From Epiperipatus broadwayi (lineage: Eukaryota; Onychophora; Udeonychophora; Euonychophora; Peripatidae), in the NCBI GenBank assembly GCA_028023455.1, contig JAQFVV010012990.1, positions 194,087 through 258,086 of the forward strand: a stretch of DNA of 64,000 nt, given 5' to 3'. The notes below the pieces were generated by a model. It was not told the DNA's origin and searched no databases. It saw only the letters and a list, made by a program, of their open reading frames with translations. Every line of letters begins with the position of its first letter. Within the stretch, counting starts at the first letter, position 1. Both the position numbers and the translations under genes were made by a program. Positions 1 through 11,670 of this stretch are shown one piece after another.

Positions 1-799
1 CTTGATTTTAACTAAGTTTTAACATTTACTTTAATAAGTTTATTATGATGCTTAATACATATCTTTCTTGGTAATTATTATTTTATATCTTTTTGCTTTG
101 AAACTCAATACATATTTATTCGTTACACTTTTCTTATATTCTTAACATTATTTATTTAACAATATCTTTTATATTTAACATTTCATTCCTTATTATAAGA
201 CATTTCTTTTAATACATTTACTTTACACAAGTATTCAAATATATATTTAATACTATAAGGAACAGACTGACACTTCAAGCAGAGAGGAGAATATCATTGA
301 TAGTCTATCCATCAATGATACCCATGGCCAGATCGAAGCTATATGAAGTGTAACTATAACCACATTCTTGACCATAGCCCATCTTGAATGCTGGAACTAA
401 ACCCTGCCATCCAAAGCATTTTATTTGTTTTGAGAATCAAACTCAGGCATCAGCTGACCATATGTTATATAGATGGCATGCTTGGATAATAGGCATATAA
501 ATTCAGTACTTGAAATATCCCAAACTAGCTCCTATTCTTAATCAAGGAGGGCCCAGCCCATTTATTTAACACATATAAATATTTATATCTTTAAATAAAT
601 GATGACACAGCGACAAGAGAATATAGACCAAATAACAATTAAGCAAACATTAGTATTTATTCATGCACACATATTTTATATAACATAATAGTGTATTATT
701 TTATATAAAGAAATATACATGATTAGTTCAGGCTACATTTTATAATAGTCCATGAAGTTCATTTCATTTAAAATAAAATGTCTAGATAGTGATTGAAAA
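1..799. other. No gene recognised
   Basis: AT-rich DNA without a supportable gene. The stretch 270-560 is of higher complexity than its surroundings and, read on the minus strand, holds a B-box-like string (GAGTTTGATTCTC, near 430-445), so it may be an old tRNA-derived repeat. I see no A box I trust. Confidence 0.4.
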
Positions 800-1110
800 T
801 ATATTTACCTAGGTTTTTACGATTGTCAATTTCCAACTGGTTGGCCTTTGCTGTTCCATCAATGTTTACAAGGTTTTTCTTCATTCTTTGGGTTGACAAT
901 AAAGAGAGAGTGTATAGCAATGTCTATTTCACCATTTACGCATTTGCTTCAAGAATTGGTTTAGGTGAGGACAGTTGATTTTGTGGAGGACTTTGGGGCA
1001 TGAAGCCCAGTTGAACACTGCTATGGCTTTCTAGCAATGCATGTTGCTAATTCTGTAGCTTCTGCAATGATATTGTTTGTAGCAGTAATGACTGTCTCTA
1101 TACATACTTA
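800..1110 (-). pseudogene. Decayed coding-like region, unidentified
   Basis: On the minus strand a short open stretch (peptide beginning MKKNLVNIDGTAKANQL) ends at CTAG followed by GTAAAT, which looks like a splice donor. Upstream on the same strand another frame reads ETVITATNNIIAEATELA, and stops separate the pieces. The amino-acid composition is protein-like in a region where the plus strand gives only a 61-codon frame with no known motif. It may be one decayed exon or old transposon coding sequence. I do not recognise the family. Confidence 0.25.
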
Positions 1111-1812
1111 TATTTCTGAATCTCTGGATAACTGAATGAATCAAGCAATGAGTAATTTAATAAATCAATAATAGCATGAAGATCAGCATAAGTCAATACC
1201 AGAATGAAGACCGGAATAAATCAATAACAGAATACATTGTTGATTAAACTGTACTTTATTAATTTGTTTTTAAAATAAACTATTTTTGAATAAATTAAAT
1301 AAACTATAAGCTAACAAAAAAAATAACTGACCAGTTACACTGAGGGTATGTCAGAACAGTCTTTAAAAAAACAAGCATATCGAAACAGGAAGTGTTAATG
1401 TGTTAAAGAAGACAAGTAAACATAGACATAAAAAACAAATTGAGCAGGCAATAAATGAGCTAACCAATAATAGAAGAACAGAAGTTTCTCTAATAATTGT
1501 GTGTGTTTTATATATACCTGCTGGCTAATTATTCTGCCATCTATATAGGTGTAAATATGCATCCAGAAACTGAGTGGATTTCAACTCAGTAGAATCCTCA
1601 TGAAGGTGAAGAAAGGAGATTTGAATATGAAAGAGGTTGCCCTGGTCTACATTATGATGTTTGTATGCCTTACAGCTCTAATTATAACTAATGATTCCTA
1701 TACTAATTGTTTATCTGTAATATAATGTATTATAATTACATCGTAAGTAATTAAGATATGTATATAAATATATGAAAATTCTATCAGTTCCTATTGTATA
1801 AAATAATGTTGC
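1111..1812. other. No gene recognised
   Basis: AT-rich spacer. At about 1550-1670 the minus strand has a 39-codon open stretch (YKHHNVDQGNLFHIQ...) of protein-like composition but without convincing splice sites, so I do not call it a gene. Confidence 0.35.
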
Positions 1813-1883
1813 TACTGCTGCTGCTGCTTCTTCTTCTTCTTCTTCTTCTTCTTCTTCTTCTTCTTCTTCTTCTTCTTCTTCTT

Positions 1884-1914
<31 letters not shown>

Positions 1915-1940
1915 TTATTATTATTATTATTATTAGTATT

Positions 1941-2032
<92 letters not shown>

Positions 2033-2133
2033 CATCATCATTATTATTAATATTATCATTATTATTGTTGTTGCTGCTATTGTTATTACTATTGTTGTTG
2101 TTGTTGATATTGTTGCTGTGTTGTGTGTTGTTA
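1813..2133. repeat. Compound trinucleotide microsatellite (TGC/TTC/TTA/TTG)
   Basis: A run of TGC units passes into about 85 bp of TTC, then about 145 bp of TTA with a few TTAG and CAT interruptions, then imperfect TTG units. Long open frames of poly-Leu, Ile, Asn, Lys and Arg on both strands are products of the repeat and not genes. Confidence 0.97.
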
Positions 2134-2239
2134 TTGTTATTAAATAATAGATAGTCAAACATGCTCATGTTCTAATTTTTTATTGTGCTAGTTAAAACAA
2201 TACATAGCACAACTTAGTGCAGTTGGGGAGGCCATTGTA

Positions 2240-2338
2240 AAAAAAAGCCAGCTTGGCACAGTTAGACAGGCAATTGAAGTGAAAAAAGCCAGCTTAATAC
2301 AGTTAGAGAAATGGAAAAGCCAGCTTGGTACAGTTGGA
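2240..2338 (+). repeat. Short degenerate tandem repeat (AAAAGCCAGCTT units)
   Basis: Three imperfect units share AAAAGCCAGCTT followed by a variant of GGCACAGTTAG, spaced about 33-41 bp apart. They lie directly upstream of, and overlap the start of, the broken gag frame at 2311. Confidence 0.6.
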
Positions 2339-3130
2339 TAAAAATTTTGAAAAAAAAGCACATACCTAAAAAGTTGAGGAATGAAACGTGGAGCAGAAAG
2401 CTAGTAATAGGCAATAAAGAGTTTATAGAGATAATGAATATCACATTTTTGAGCACAGAAGAATTTGATAATTTTTTTCCCTCCAATTGGCCCATGTATG
2501 CAACTCATATATCTAAATATTTTGTAGTCAATAAGGTAAAAGACACTATCACTAAAATTGCCACACTATTGCCTTTTGAGCATTTGAGATTAATTGAGTC
2601 GCAAATTGATTATGTGAACCTGAGGACTTTGAAAGCTTATTCTATGCTGAAGTTAAACAACTAAGCAACCAGTTTAGTCCTGGACCATCAAAACACATAG
2701 CCAGGTCATACTTACATAATAAATGCTAAATGAATGGGGAAGGTTTTAGAGCTTATGATATGGCATTAAGAGACATGGCTAGAAACTGTGCTTGTGGCAA
2801 TAATTTAGATGAGCCTTATTATACCAATTCCTATGGGAAATAAATGATGGAGACACCATCAACAGCAGTTCCATCCATGTGTTATTTTTTATAGAAGCAA
2901 GTAAAAAGGGAATTACTTATGAGTTAGTAATCAATAATGTAAAAGAATTTCTAAAATTAAATGCTGTTAGCCCAAATCAAATATTAATTCTTAAAACAAG
3001 CAGGGAATAGAAAAATGAAAGCACAAATTGGGAAATGTTTTCACTGTGGAAAGGGGGCCACCTTGCATGTGAGTGCAGCAGAAAGAATGCAAGGTGCAAC
3101 AATGTGAAAATACTTACTACCCCCCCCCCC
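2311..3130 (+). pseudogene. Broken Ty3/gypsy-like gag with CCHC zinc knuckle
   Basis: The first 117 codons contain a segment (TITKIATLLPFEHLRLIE) resembling the capsid region of Ty3-like Gag proteins. After a stop near 2660 further coding traces continue in other frames (AYDMALRDMARNCACG near 2755-2810). Around 3030-3080 a CX2CX4HX4C zinc knuckle, the usual nucleic-acid binding motif of Gag nucleocapsid, can be read if a one-base frame change in a G run at about 3054 is allowed. I see no protease, reverse transcriptase or integrase, and no clear flanking LTRs. Class and role are inferred from family resemblance; the frame breaks are visible in the sequence, so this is a dead fragment. Confidence 0.5.
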
Positions 3131-3436
3131 ACAAAAAAAAAACATCTGCAACAAAAGGACCCCAGCAAAAAAAAATCTGCATTCAAAAGGAAAAATGTGA
3201 GGATTTATAAAATAACCCTATTATCAGATATTTATTTATGAGTTAATAATTTGTTACATAGCCCCACCCCACCCCACCTTCCATAATTATGGAAGTATAA
3301 AAATTTCTGCCTTAACCCAATTTAAAAATGCATCTTGAGTACTACTGGCTTTCATATCATTAAGATGCAGTATTGTTCCGTTTTAGTTTAATCTCTGTCT
3401 TTAGTATAATCTATATATTGTTGCTGCTCTATTTTT

Positions 3437-3578
3437 TGTCTTTTATTAGTCTCCTCTTACAGTCTTATTTATTTCCCACTCATTTATTCTCTTTTATATA
3501 CGTATATTGTCTTTTATTAGTCTCCCTCCTCCAGTCTTATTTCTTTCCCACTCATTTATTCTCTTTTATATACTTATA
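3437..3578. repeat. 71-bp tandem duplication
   Basis: Two copies of a 71-bp pyrimidine-rich unit beginning TGTCTTTTATTAGTCTCC, offset by exactly 71 bp with few differences. Confidence 0.85.
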
Positions 3579-3599
3579 TTGTTTTAATATTCATCACAG

Positions 3600-4271
3600 C
3601 TAATGAGTTTTCACATTTATTGTAGAAAAAGAATGATTTGAATCGTAATATCACATTAAAAAAGTTAATGATTATTGACAAATGTATATATTCTTTCTTT
3701 CTTTTTTTAACGAAGACACAGACTGCGCAAAGATAAGAACTAAATGATTCATAAAAATGTTGATAAAGAATTCCTCAGGCACTATGACTATCCACAAAGT
3801 TGAGAAATGATAAATGTATCAAAGCATCTTAAAAGTCAAAAATGAGAAAACGAATTAGAGAGTACATTTAATGCATTCCTATGTGTTTTTTTCCTTTATA
3901 TAACTGTTTAAATTAACCATTAAAAAAGAAAAAAGAAAGTTAATAAAAACATAATTATGTTGAAAAATTTTAATGTGTTAATTTTTTAATTGCAAAATGC
4001 CTTATACAATTAATCAATTCATACGAAAGAAAGTAAAATTGTTAAAAAAAAACAAAAATATTAATAACAGAATTTCATTTTTACTTTCTATTTATCAACT
4101 TTTATTATTTAACTCAATAATTACAAAATATTGTATATGTACAAAAATATAATCAGCATATAAATATATTTAATATGTTAAATGTACATCTATATAAAGA
4201 GGCAAATTTAAAAAAATGAGTATTAGTGATTGGTTCTGTTATTGTTTCGAAAAATTAATGTTTTTTTCCCC
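3600..4271. other. No gene recognised
   Basis: Low-complexity A/T-rich spacer. Nothing coding, no clear element boundary. Confidence 0.5.
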
Positions 4272-4395
4272 CATGTGTCATAGCATCGGCCGGGACGCGA
4301 ACCCACAACCGTCTGCAACCAACTACTTGCTTGACCGGACGCGAACCCACAACCGTCTGCAACCAACTACTTGCTTGCATGGCGGCTGCGTTTTG
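4272..4395 (-). mobile_element. tRNA-derived SINE with duplicated B-box segment
   Basis: The minus-strand reading contains GGTTCGCGTCCGG, a good RNA polymerase III B box, preceded by the same head as the complete SINE at 51453-51558. A 44-bp segment that includes the B box is tandemly duplicated (4291-4334 and 4335-4378), a feature absent from the other three copies in the window. Confidence 0.75.
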
Positions 4396-4439
4396 TATGA
4401 TGAATAAACAATAGTGGACAGGGGTCAAAAGTATACTTT

Positions 4440-5957
4440 ATTAAAAAAGCACTAATGATCTCTTCAATCAAAATTTTACTCCTCAGACGTAATAACATAA
4501 CCCAATATTGCAATGCATGTCAATTTTAGATTACTCCATTTCAAATTCTTTGGATCTCTATGCACGAATATTCAAGCATTCCCTCATTTTCTTAATAAAC
4601 ATATGCCCTCAGTTGCATCAACCATTCATTATTGATCTCAAAACCACCAGCTTAAGATTCAGTACTTTTTACACTGCATATTCTATATACTTTGCATGAT
4701 TTGATGCAGCAGCAGGGTATCATATCATTTGTGCATTACAGTCACACTCAATTTGTTTTACTCAGACATCCTCAAAAAATTTTATTACACTGCCCTGTGT
4801 AATTTAATGTAATGGTAGAACGGAAGGTTGCAAACCATTGTTCAAACATCATATGATCTCCCAAGTAGCAAGTCATCTGATTACCTTGTCCTGTGTGGCT
4901 CAATGCAGGGTTAGCATAATGTATTCAAAAACTAAAGCTTCATAAATTATAGCTCAGCTCCACCATTTCTGGTGATCAAATATGTATGACCTGCCAAGCA
5001 TCAAACTATTTGATACCTTGTCCTGGCTGTTTTAGTGGAGTGGTAAACTTGTGTATTCAAGAGTTAAAGATCCATGAATCACAGCTTGTCTCTGTCACTT
5101 ACTGGTAGCAATCATTACATAGTCACTCAAGCAAAAAATTACTTTACATTATCCTTTCATACAAGAATCCACATTTTCTGCATATATTATTAAGAGATGA
5201 AAATGTGTTTGCAGAAAATCTTAATTTTGGTTGCCACAGTTAATGTGGAAGGATAATCAGTGGCATGAGAAACTTCTATTGATCAGACTGTTTATGAATT
5301 TAAGTGATTGATTAAACATATCAAAATTTAAAAATGAGAAAAAAAGAGAAAAAAGAAATAATAAACTGCTTAAATTAGGAATTGCCCATATGTTTTGATC
5401 AACTTGTCAAGTAACAAGCAATAATTTTATCAGAAGTGAGACCTAGTCTTTTAAATGTCAACGTCACAGTCCACCAACAGTAGAAGATATTTGGTCAGGC
5501 CATGCTTTCTCATTGTGGACAGTTAACATTTAAATCTGAGGGTCATTCAATTCTCTACCAATTCTGGATCCAAATAGGTAGCTTAAATTTCAACAAACTG
5601 ACTTTCTTTGCTTAATGTGTTTGATGACATATTGATTATTGGATTTGAATTATCATTGCAGTCACAACATGGCTTATATTTGTAAACTTTAAAGAACTGT
5701 GAAGTGAATAAACCAACTTATGAAGGATGTGCAAATAGTGATAAGTATCTGTACCTCCCAACTTATACTTAATCTGTTACTAAATAGTAGTGACTTCTAT
5801 TTCTGTTCTAGCCCTGAACTTAATGGAATCGTTGAGTAATCAAGAGATATTGGATACATTTAGTAGATTCAAATAGTAATAGCTTTTCATTTGTACTATC
5901 ATATATTACTATTAATTATTCATTATATATTTAGTGAAATCAAATCTGAAAAGTCTT
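4440..5957. repeat. Spacer with diverged ~130-bp tandem repeats (about 4790-5110)
   Basis: No gene is recognised. Near 4883 and 5015 two stretches start with ACCTTGTCCTG, continue with GTGTATTCAA and AAAG.TTCAT at matching spacing, about 132 bp apart. A more diverged, shorter unit may precede them at about 4790. The rest is ordinary AT-rich DNA. Confidence 0.4.
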
Positions 5958-6060
5958 GCATTGGTGGTCGAGAGGTCAGTGCGACTGCCTTGCACTTGTA
6001 GGCAGTTGCCCGGGTTGCGGGCTCGCGTCCCGGCCGATGCTATGAAACTTAAAAAATAAA
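5958..6060 (+). mobile_element. tRNA-derived SINE (class II tRNA-like head)
   Basis: An 83-nt tRNA-like block has a fully paired 7-bp acceptor stem (GCATTGG at 5958-5964 with CCGATGC at 6034-6040), an A-box-like TGGTCGAGAGG and a B box GGCTCGCGTCCC. Its length and the long stretch between anticodon arm and T arm suggest a Leu/Ser-type parent. An A-rich tail follows. It belongs to the same family as copies at 4272, 29445 and 51453, so I call a SINE and not a functional tRNA gene. The anticodon loop is not of standard size. Confidence 0.75.
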
Positions 6061-6399
6061 TAAAAAAGTAGTTTTCATTTCAATAAAAATTTTATTAACA
6101 ATAAATAGTGGTTACATACTAATAAAGGATAAATAAATGAATAAATTGTACAATAATATGATTATATAATGTTCTATTTGTCATCTGGCTAGATTATGTT
6201 ATGAGAGCACAATGTTATACTCTTATGTGGTTAGGTATAGTGAAGAGATTCTAAGAACTTGTTTAATGGTATTAGCATTTTTGATATAAACATGAATATT
6301 TTCTTTTATAATTGACTATTCTATAATGCTGGGTAGGTGGGAATTGATAATCAGGAAAAGGAAAGAGCAATTAAAGACCAGGTGTCAGCAAAGACTTTA
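6061..6399. other. No gene recognised
   Basis: AT-rich spacer between the SINE tail and the 3' side of the LINE. It may include the 3' untranslated part of that LINE, whose end I cannot fix. Confidence 0.4.
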
Positions 6400-8420
6400 C
6401 TGGAGGCAAGGAGCTGGTCACGTTTCTTGATTTTTTTGAGCATTTGATAAAACAATGGTATGATTTGTGGCGGGGGTAATTCCATGAGACTTTTGCATCT
6501 CACTATCCATATGGAATAAAGGACAAAGGTAGAAAGCCTTATTATTGAAAAAAAAACCATTATGAATGGCATTTTCAAGTGAGAAAATCATATCAGGTCT
6601 TATGTTGGAATTGATTATAATTATATCTTTCAGAGTTTTAAGTCTTGGACACCGGTGTATAATATGGTCTATGGTTTCATCTTCGTGAGCACACAAACCA
6701 CATATAGGGTCAATGCTGGTAAAACCTCTTTGGTGATGGGTAGCGCATTAAGATTTATTTTAATGATGAAGTCAAGGAATTTGGGTTCCAGACTCCATCT
6801 TTTGAAGTGTGTAATGAGTCTTTGGTTGGTTACTTTTAGGCTGTTTTTAATGGGTTGTTGATTATAGTTGATTATATTGTATGCTTCCCATAAGGTGATT
6901 TTTTTGGTTAAGGTTAAAGGGTTTATCGGGTTATAAAGTTGTAGGTGTTGTATTAGGGATGCTATCCATGAACTGGAAGAGGGTGGAGGATGATCTGTTG
7001 GTGTAATTTTTTTAATAATGTTAGAGTATCCGCAGGAGAGGATCAGATTATGTAGAGTGTTGTGGGTTTTCTGTAAAATGATTGCTTGTATTGAGTGGAA
7101 TGACAGTCCATTGAACCTGTGTGGTCATTGGATACCTCGCAAGCTAATAGCAACTGTCCTTCCTCTCCAGAGAAGTTTGGTGCATAATCGGTTTAATTTT
7201 ATTTTGAAACTGTTTAGACATTTTAACGAATGGAAGATAATATGAGATTTTTGGCATTATGATCATGTTGAGGAGGCCAACCTTTCCATATAATGAAAGA
7301 TATACTCTAGAGAGTGAAGTGGTGATGGCTTCAGTTGAATGGAGGATTGCATCTTGAATCTCTCTTGCCATTGCAGTTGGAGTTTTGTAGATTGGGAAAC
7401 CTAGGTATCTTTGGGGTTTTGCAGAAAAGGGAGAGTTAATTTGTTTACCAGACATTATCTTCCAGATGGAAGATTTGTTAAAATTTATTTGTAGGCCAAG
7501 TTTCTCTGTATTTCTGTTTAATATGTTCATGAGATGGGGAAGGTATTTAATGGTGGGAAGCACAACCATGATGTCATCTATATATGCAAATACATTGAAG
7601 TTTTTATTGAGAGAGGGAAGGAAAATTCCAGGGAGGTTTTTTTCTATATCCGTCAGAAGAGGGTTGATGTATGCTGTGAAGAAAAGGGCACTGAGCAGGG
7701 ATCCTTGAGGGATCGACTTGTATGACTTGAAGCCTGGTGTGATCTTGCCATCAAGAGAGAGAAAAATCTCTCTGTTGTTGAGCAGATTGCTGACCATCTG
7801 TACAATCCCGGCTGGAATGTCGCATTCCAACAGAATATCCAGGATGATGTTTATCTGGACAGAATCAAATGCTGCCGCAACATCCAGCTGGACAGCAATA
7901 GGTTTTGATTTACGATGTCTTCTGATGTAATTGAACAGTGCAGTTACATTGGACATAGCATGTGAGGTTGATGATCCCTTTTTCCGTATTGGTTTGATGA
8001 GATATGGCTAAGAATTTGAGTTTGGATTTGATTTTTAATGACTGACTCAATTATCTTGATAAGCAATGGGGTCATGGAAATTGGCCGGATACTGTTAATG
8101 TCGTTTAGTGGTTTTGCTTTTTTAATAAAAGGCACGAGTGCCACTGGGTAAAGATCTGTTATGTTTCTGTTGCCGGATGCTAGGTGATCAATCATTTTTT
8201 TAATAATTGGCACAGTGAATTGACTGTGTTTGAGAAGGAAATTTGGGATGCCATGAAGGCCAGAATGAATGCTGTCAGGGAGAGATGTTATCTTCTTTTT
8301 GATTTGGACCTCCATGATGCTGTATTCACCGGGGTCACCAGCACCCAACCAGCTGTTTATAGGAGGAGTTCCATCTTTTTGCATTAATTGGCAGAATTGT
8401 TTGCTGATGTGCTGCATCAT
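6400..8420 (-). pseudogene. Broken non-LTR retrotransposon (LINE family A), reverse transcriptase
   Basis: Read on the minus strand, reverse transcriptase motifs appear in order. A fingers region (SGLHGIPNFLLKHS, then RPISMTPLLIKIIE) lies in a 158-codon frame at 8420-7944. The palm follows in a 270-codon frame at 7956-7144, with motif A LDVAAAFDSV, motif B PQGSLLSALFF and the catalytic AYIDD. A C-terminal Cys/His knuckle (CAHEDETIDHIIHRC) is at about 6690-6640. The two frames overlap by 13 bp in different phases, so a frameshift breaks the protein near 7950, and stops separate the RT from the knuckle. No endonuclease domain is left, which indicates 5' truncation. The layout suits the I/jockey/R1 side of the LINE tree; YIDD in place of the more usual FADD or YADD is uncommon there. 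It is inactive as it stands. Confidence 0.8.
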
Positions 8421-8784
8421 TGGAAAGCCAATAGTTTTTATCTTAAAAATGCAGTTTCAATGTATAGAAGTGAGCATTTATTTTCTTATTATAACAATCA
8501 ATAATAAGAGACAGATAATTACTATAACTCATTACAGGTTCAAACCCTCCTACTACTAATTGAAAGTCCCTAATCATAACTTTGATCATATTTTCACATT
8601 TTTTTACAATTTCAGCATTTTTAATATTATATATATATTGACATTTTTTACATTATTTATTACAACTATAAGTTTACAAATAAAAGATAGTCTAAAAGTT
8701 GATGTTTGCAATTTCCAAAACAGAAAATAAAGTAGTATTACCAAATTTATCATTTCCTTTATTTTGCTGTAATATTTTATATAA
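8421..8784. other. No gene recognised
   Basis: AT-rich spacer; nothing supported. Confidence 0.45.
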
Positions 8785-8863
8785 ATGCAATTTATTCACT
8801 CTAGTTTGAACATTTTTTAGCAAAAAACTTTTTATTGTTTTATATATGCATACACAATTATAG

Positions 8864-8891
8864 GTTTCGACTGTCCTGCAGTCTTCTTCAG
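8864..8891 (-). ncRNA. Hammerhead-like core in palindrome, left arm
   Basis: The minus strand reads CTGAAGA, then helix II GACTG/CAGTC around a CAGGA loop, then GAAAC. This fits the CUGANGA...GAAA hammerhead core. The cleavage triplet is not obvious close by (GTA occurs only after about 10 nt), so activity is doubtful. Confidence 0.5.
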
Positions 8892-9474
8892 AGCTGTGAT
8901 ATAATGAACAAAATAAAATAATACATAACTATATAAATATTGCTATAAAAAACATAAACAATAAAATTATTAAAATAATAAAAAATATATATATAACAAA
9001 TACTATAAAAAACATAAACAATAAAATTATTAAAATAATAATAAAAAAAATATATAACAATACATAATAGAACTGAACTAAACATAAATATAATCAAATG
9101 CAAATAAAGTAATCCAGGTAATATAAAATAAAACATACAATATAAAACAAATTATACATGTATATTCTTGCATGTACATATACATATTCATGAACAACTA
9201 TTAATTTAAATATATTATTCATTAATAATAAATTAATAATTAAATTAATAATTGTTCCAGAATATGTATATATACAGTTAGGAAAACAAACATATAATTT
9301 GTTTTATATTGTATATTTTATTTTATATTACCTGGATTATTTTATTTGGGTATGATTATATTTATATTTATTTCAGTTTTATTATGTTTTTTATTATTTT
9401 ATTAAATTTATTGATTACATTTTTATGGTATTATTTATGTAGTTATCTATTTTATTTTGTTCATTATATCATAG

Positions 9475-9502
9475 CTTTGAAGAAGACTGTAGGATAATCG
9501 AA
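9475..9502 (+). ncRNA. Degenerate hammerhead-like core, right arm
   Basis: This is the mirror copy of the 8864-8891 motif. It reads TTTGAAGA, then a weakened helix II and CGAAAT, so both conserved cores are mutated. It is recognisable mainly by comparison with the left arm. Confidence 0.35.
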
Positions 9503-9581
9503 ATATAAGTTTGTGTATGCATATATGAACAATAAAAAGTTTTTTGCTAAAAAGAGTTCAAAATAGAGTGGGTAAATTGCA

Positions 9582-10062
9582 GAAAATAAAGTACTAAAGT
9601 GAATATTTAATATAACAATGATTCATTGTGTATTAAATTATAACATTCCTTATTTATAAAAATTATTAAACAAAATATTTATTAAAATTCTATTTTAAAA
9701 TAGAAACAAATTTTAGATGAGACATTATAAAAGAAAGAAAATATGCTTTAAATTCAAAGTTACATTTATTATTAATTAAATTTCACAGTAATTTTTTCTC
9801 CAGCATTTATGAAAGGAACTGTTTTTAGTCAGTAAAAACAATTTCTGTTTTATTGTAACTACACTTTCATAACTTGTCTTCTTAAAAACAAATATTTTCA
9901 AATAAAATATAATTACAGTTATATACTTTTTTGGTTTAAAATAAATATTTTACAATATGTTGCATAAATAAACTTAAATACATAAATAAATTATATTCTA
10001 CTTATTATCACTCATTAAAACTTTTTAACAACAGCACACGCCTCTTTTTCTTTCAAAAATAT
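9582..10062. other. No gene recognised
   Basis: AT-rich spacer; nothing supported. Confidence 0.45.
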
Positions 10063-10680
10063 ATCATCATCATTAACCATTATCAATCCACTGCAAGATG
10101 AAGGTATCTCCAAGTTCAATCCATCTTCTCCGATCTTTAGCTTCTCTTCTCCACATCACCTCTGCAAACTTTCTTATTTCATCCATCTATCTCACATGTG
10201 GTCTCTTTCAGGGTCTTTTACAATCTCTTGGAATCCAGTTTAAGATTTCAACTGTTCATCTATTATCATCTCTTCTAGAAATATTTCCAACCCAACTCCG
10301 CTTCAGTCTTTTAATTTTTTCAATGAGGTTTGTAACACCTGTTTGTTCTCTTACCCATATATTGAGTTTCGATCTCTTCTTGTTACTCCCAATATGCATC
10401 TCATGCTTCTCTGAGTGGTCTGAAGTCTCTATATTGCTCTTCTATTAAGTGTCCAAGTCTCACATCCATAAGTAAGAACTGGTAAAACACATTTGTTAAA
10501 AACCTTTCTTTTCAGACACATAGGCATATTTCCTTTTAGTATCAAGTTATTTCTACCAAAAGCACTCCAACTAAGTTTAATTTTATGATAAATTTCATCC
10601 ATTATGTTTCCATCTGTATTAATAATCTGACCAAGGTATTTGTAGTTGTTAACTTCTTCGAACTCATCATAATCAAAATG
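10063..10680 (-). pseudogene. 3' fragment of an RTE-like LINE (family C)
   Basis: The minus strand encodes the C-terminal part of a LINE polyprotein, best compared with the intact frame at 31146-32036. It includes the thumb/C-terminal segment (TLNRRAIQ-like region) and continues to a typical RTE end whose 3' terminus is a short GAT repeat (ATCATCATCATT at about 10063 on the plus strand). Internal stops and small indels break it. 5' truncation of this kind is normal for LINE insertions. Confidence 0.7.
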
Positions 10681-10681
10681 T

Positions 10682-10745
10682 TCTTTTCACATTAAAACCA
10701 ATCAAAACACTCTCCTTTTTTCTTTCCAAAAACTTTATTTTGTCA
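10682..10745 (-). repeat. Segment shared with PLE 3' flank at 15160-15215
   Basis: The minus strand matches the plus strand at 15160-15215 (AAAGTTTTTGGAAAGAAAAAAG, broken here as AAAGTTTTTGGAAAG then AAAAAAGGAG, followed by TGTTTTGATTGG). It abuts the 5' truncation point of the RTE fragment, so the two elements are joined or nested here. Confidence 0.6.
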
Positions 10746-11670
10746 TCATATATATATATATTGAAACGAGAACCTCCTAATCCCTTGCCGTTTCTTCATC
10801 AATCTAATAGCCCACTCGTCTGTGTTAGATTCAAATCTCATTTAAACTATAATATGTAAAATAAAACTACAATTTGCTGTCATGGCTGTCTGACCAGCAT
10901 TATATATTTACATACGAAAGGACGCTATAATTAGATAGGCTTGATAGAATTATAGCGTATTATTATTAATATCGCGTTTATTTGAATAAAATTTTATTAT
11001 GTTAAATATTGATAAGGTTCAATTTATTAATAAATTTATTATTTTAATTCGTATGTGGATATATAATCCAACCTATATTTGTAATGTATGTAGGGGTGGC
11101 GTGATTTAAAACATTAAAATGTGTTATATATTTAAAATGTTAAAAGATGAAAATATTTAAAAATGTTTATTTAAAAATGTTAAAAAAGTTTTCTTTCAAA
11201 TGTGCTGAGAAGTTTTCTTTAAAAATTGTTATTTTTTTCTTAGAATTAAAAGTTGGTTAGAAACAGATTTGTCGTAAACAAGTATTTAATTAGTGATCGC
11301 ACCTACCTTTGGTTAAGTTAAAAAGTCATTTTAAAATCTGGCTAATTGAAATTGCGTCAGATATAAACATTTAAGTTATTTTTGGATTAAAATTGTTTAT
11401 GGCAAAATAGTTTTACAAAATAACCATAAAAGTTATAACTGAAATACTTAGTTTATCAAATATTTAAGATCAAAATTACATGTTTTTAGAATTTAATTAA
11501 AACGGAATAAAGGAAAAAGTTATAACACCTCAGAAACTTATCAGCATATTTGGAATCAGATTGTATGTTAACAAAATTAATTTAAAAAAATGTAATCATG
11601 AAGCAAAGAAAATTCCTAAAGGTGTTAAGCTGATAAGGAAAAGATATAAATGGGCCATATTTTGAGCAGG
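10746..11670. other. No gene recognised
   Basis: AT-rich spacer, with a short B-box-like string on the minus strand near 10825-10845 that I do not consider sufficient for a tRNA-derived call. Confidence 0.4.

Larger units (their letters stand above)
8785..9581. repeat. Large palindrome built from PLE-like ends
   Basis: The left arm (about 8785-9155) and right arm (about 9294-9581) are inverted copies of each other, around a spacer of roughly 140 bp. The outer ends share TGCAATTTA, GTTTGAAC and TTTTTAGCAAAAAACTTTTTA. The left arm carries a 59-bp tandem duplication (about 8943-9060) missing from the right. Each arm holds the CTGAAGA...GACTG...CAGTCGAAAC type string found at Penelope-like element ends. 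Confidence 0.85.

Noticed and set aside
1784-2168. Long open frames of Ile, Leu, Asn and Arg runs
   Set aside because: They are translations of the TTC/TTA microsatellite in several frames. The same holds for 15908-16669, 22609-22929, 32323-32670 and 40057-41052, the last of which also crosses the N gap.
2977-3186. Minus-strand 69-codon frame
   Set aside because: It is antisense to the gag zinc knuckle and the C/A runs around 3121-3175.
5958-6040. Functional tRNA gene
   Set aside because: It is a member of a dispersed family, the anticodon loop is abnormal and an A-rich tail follows. It is a SINE head.
10098-10448. 116-codon plus-strand frame (also the minus-strand frame at 44988-44632)
   Set aside because: These are antisense readings of the RTE 3' coding region, which is on the opposite strand in both cases.
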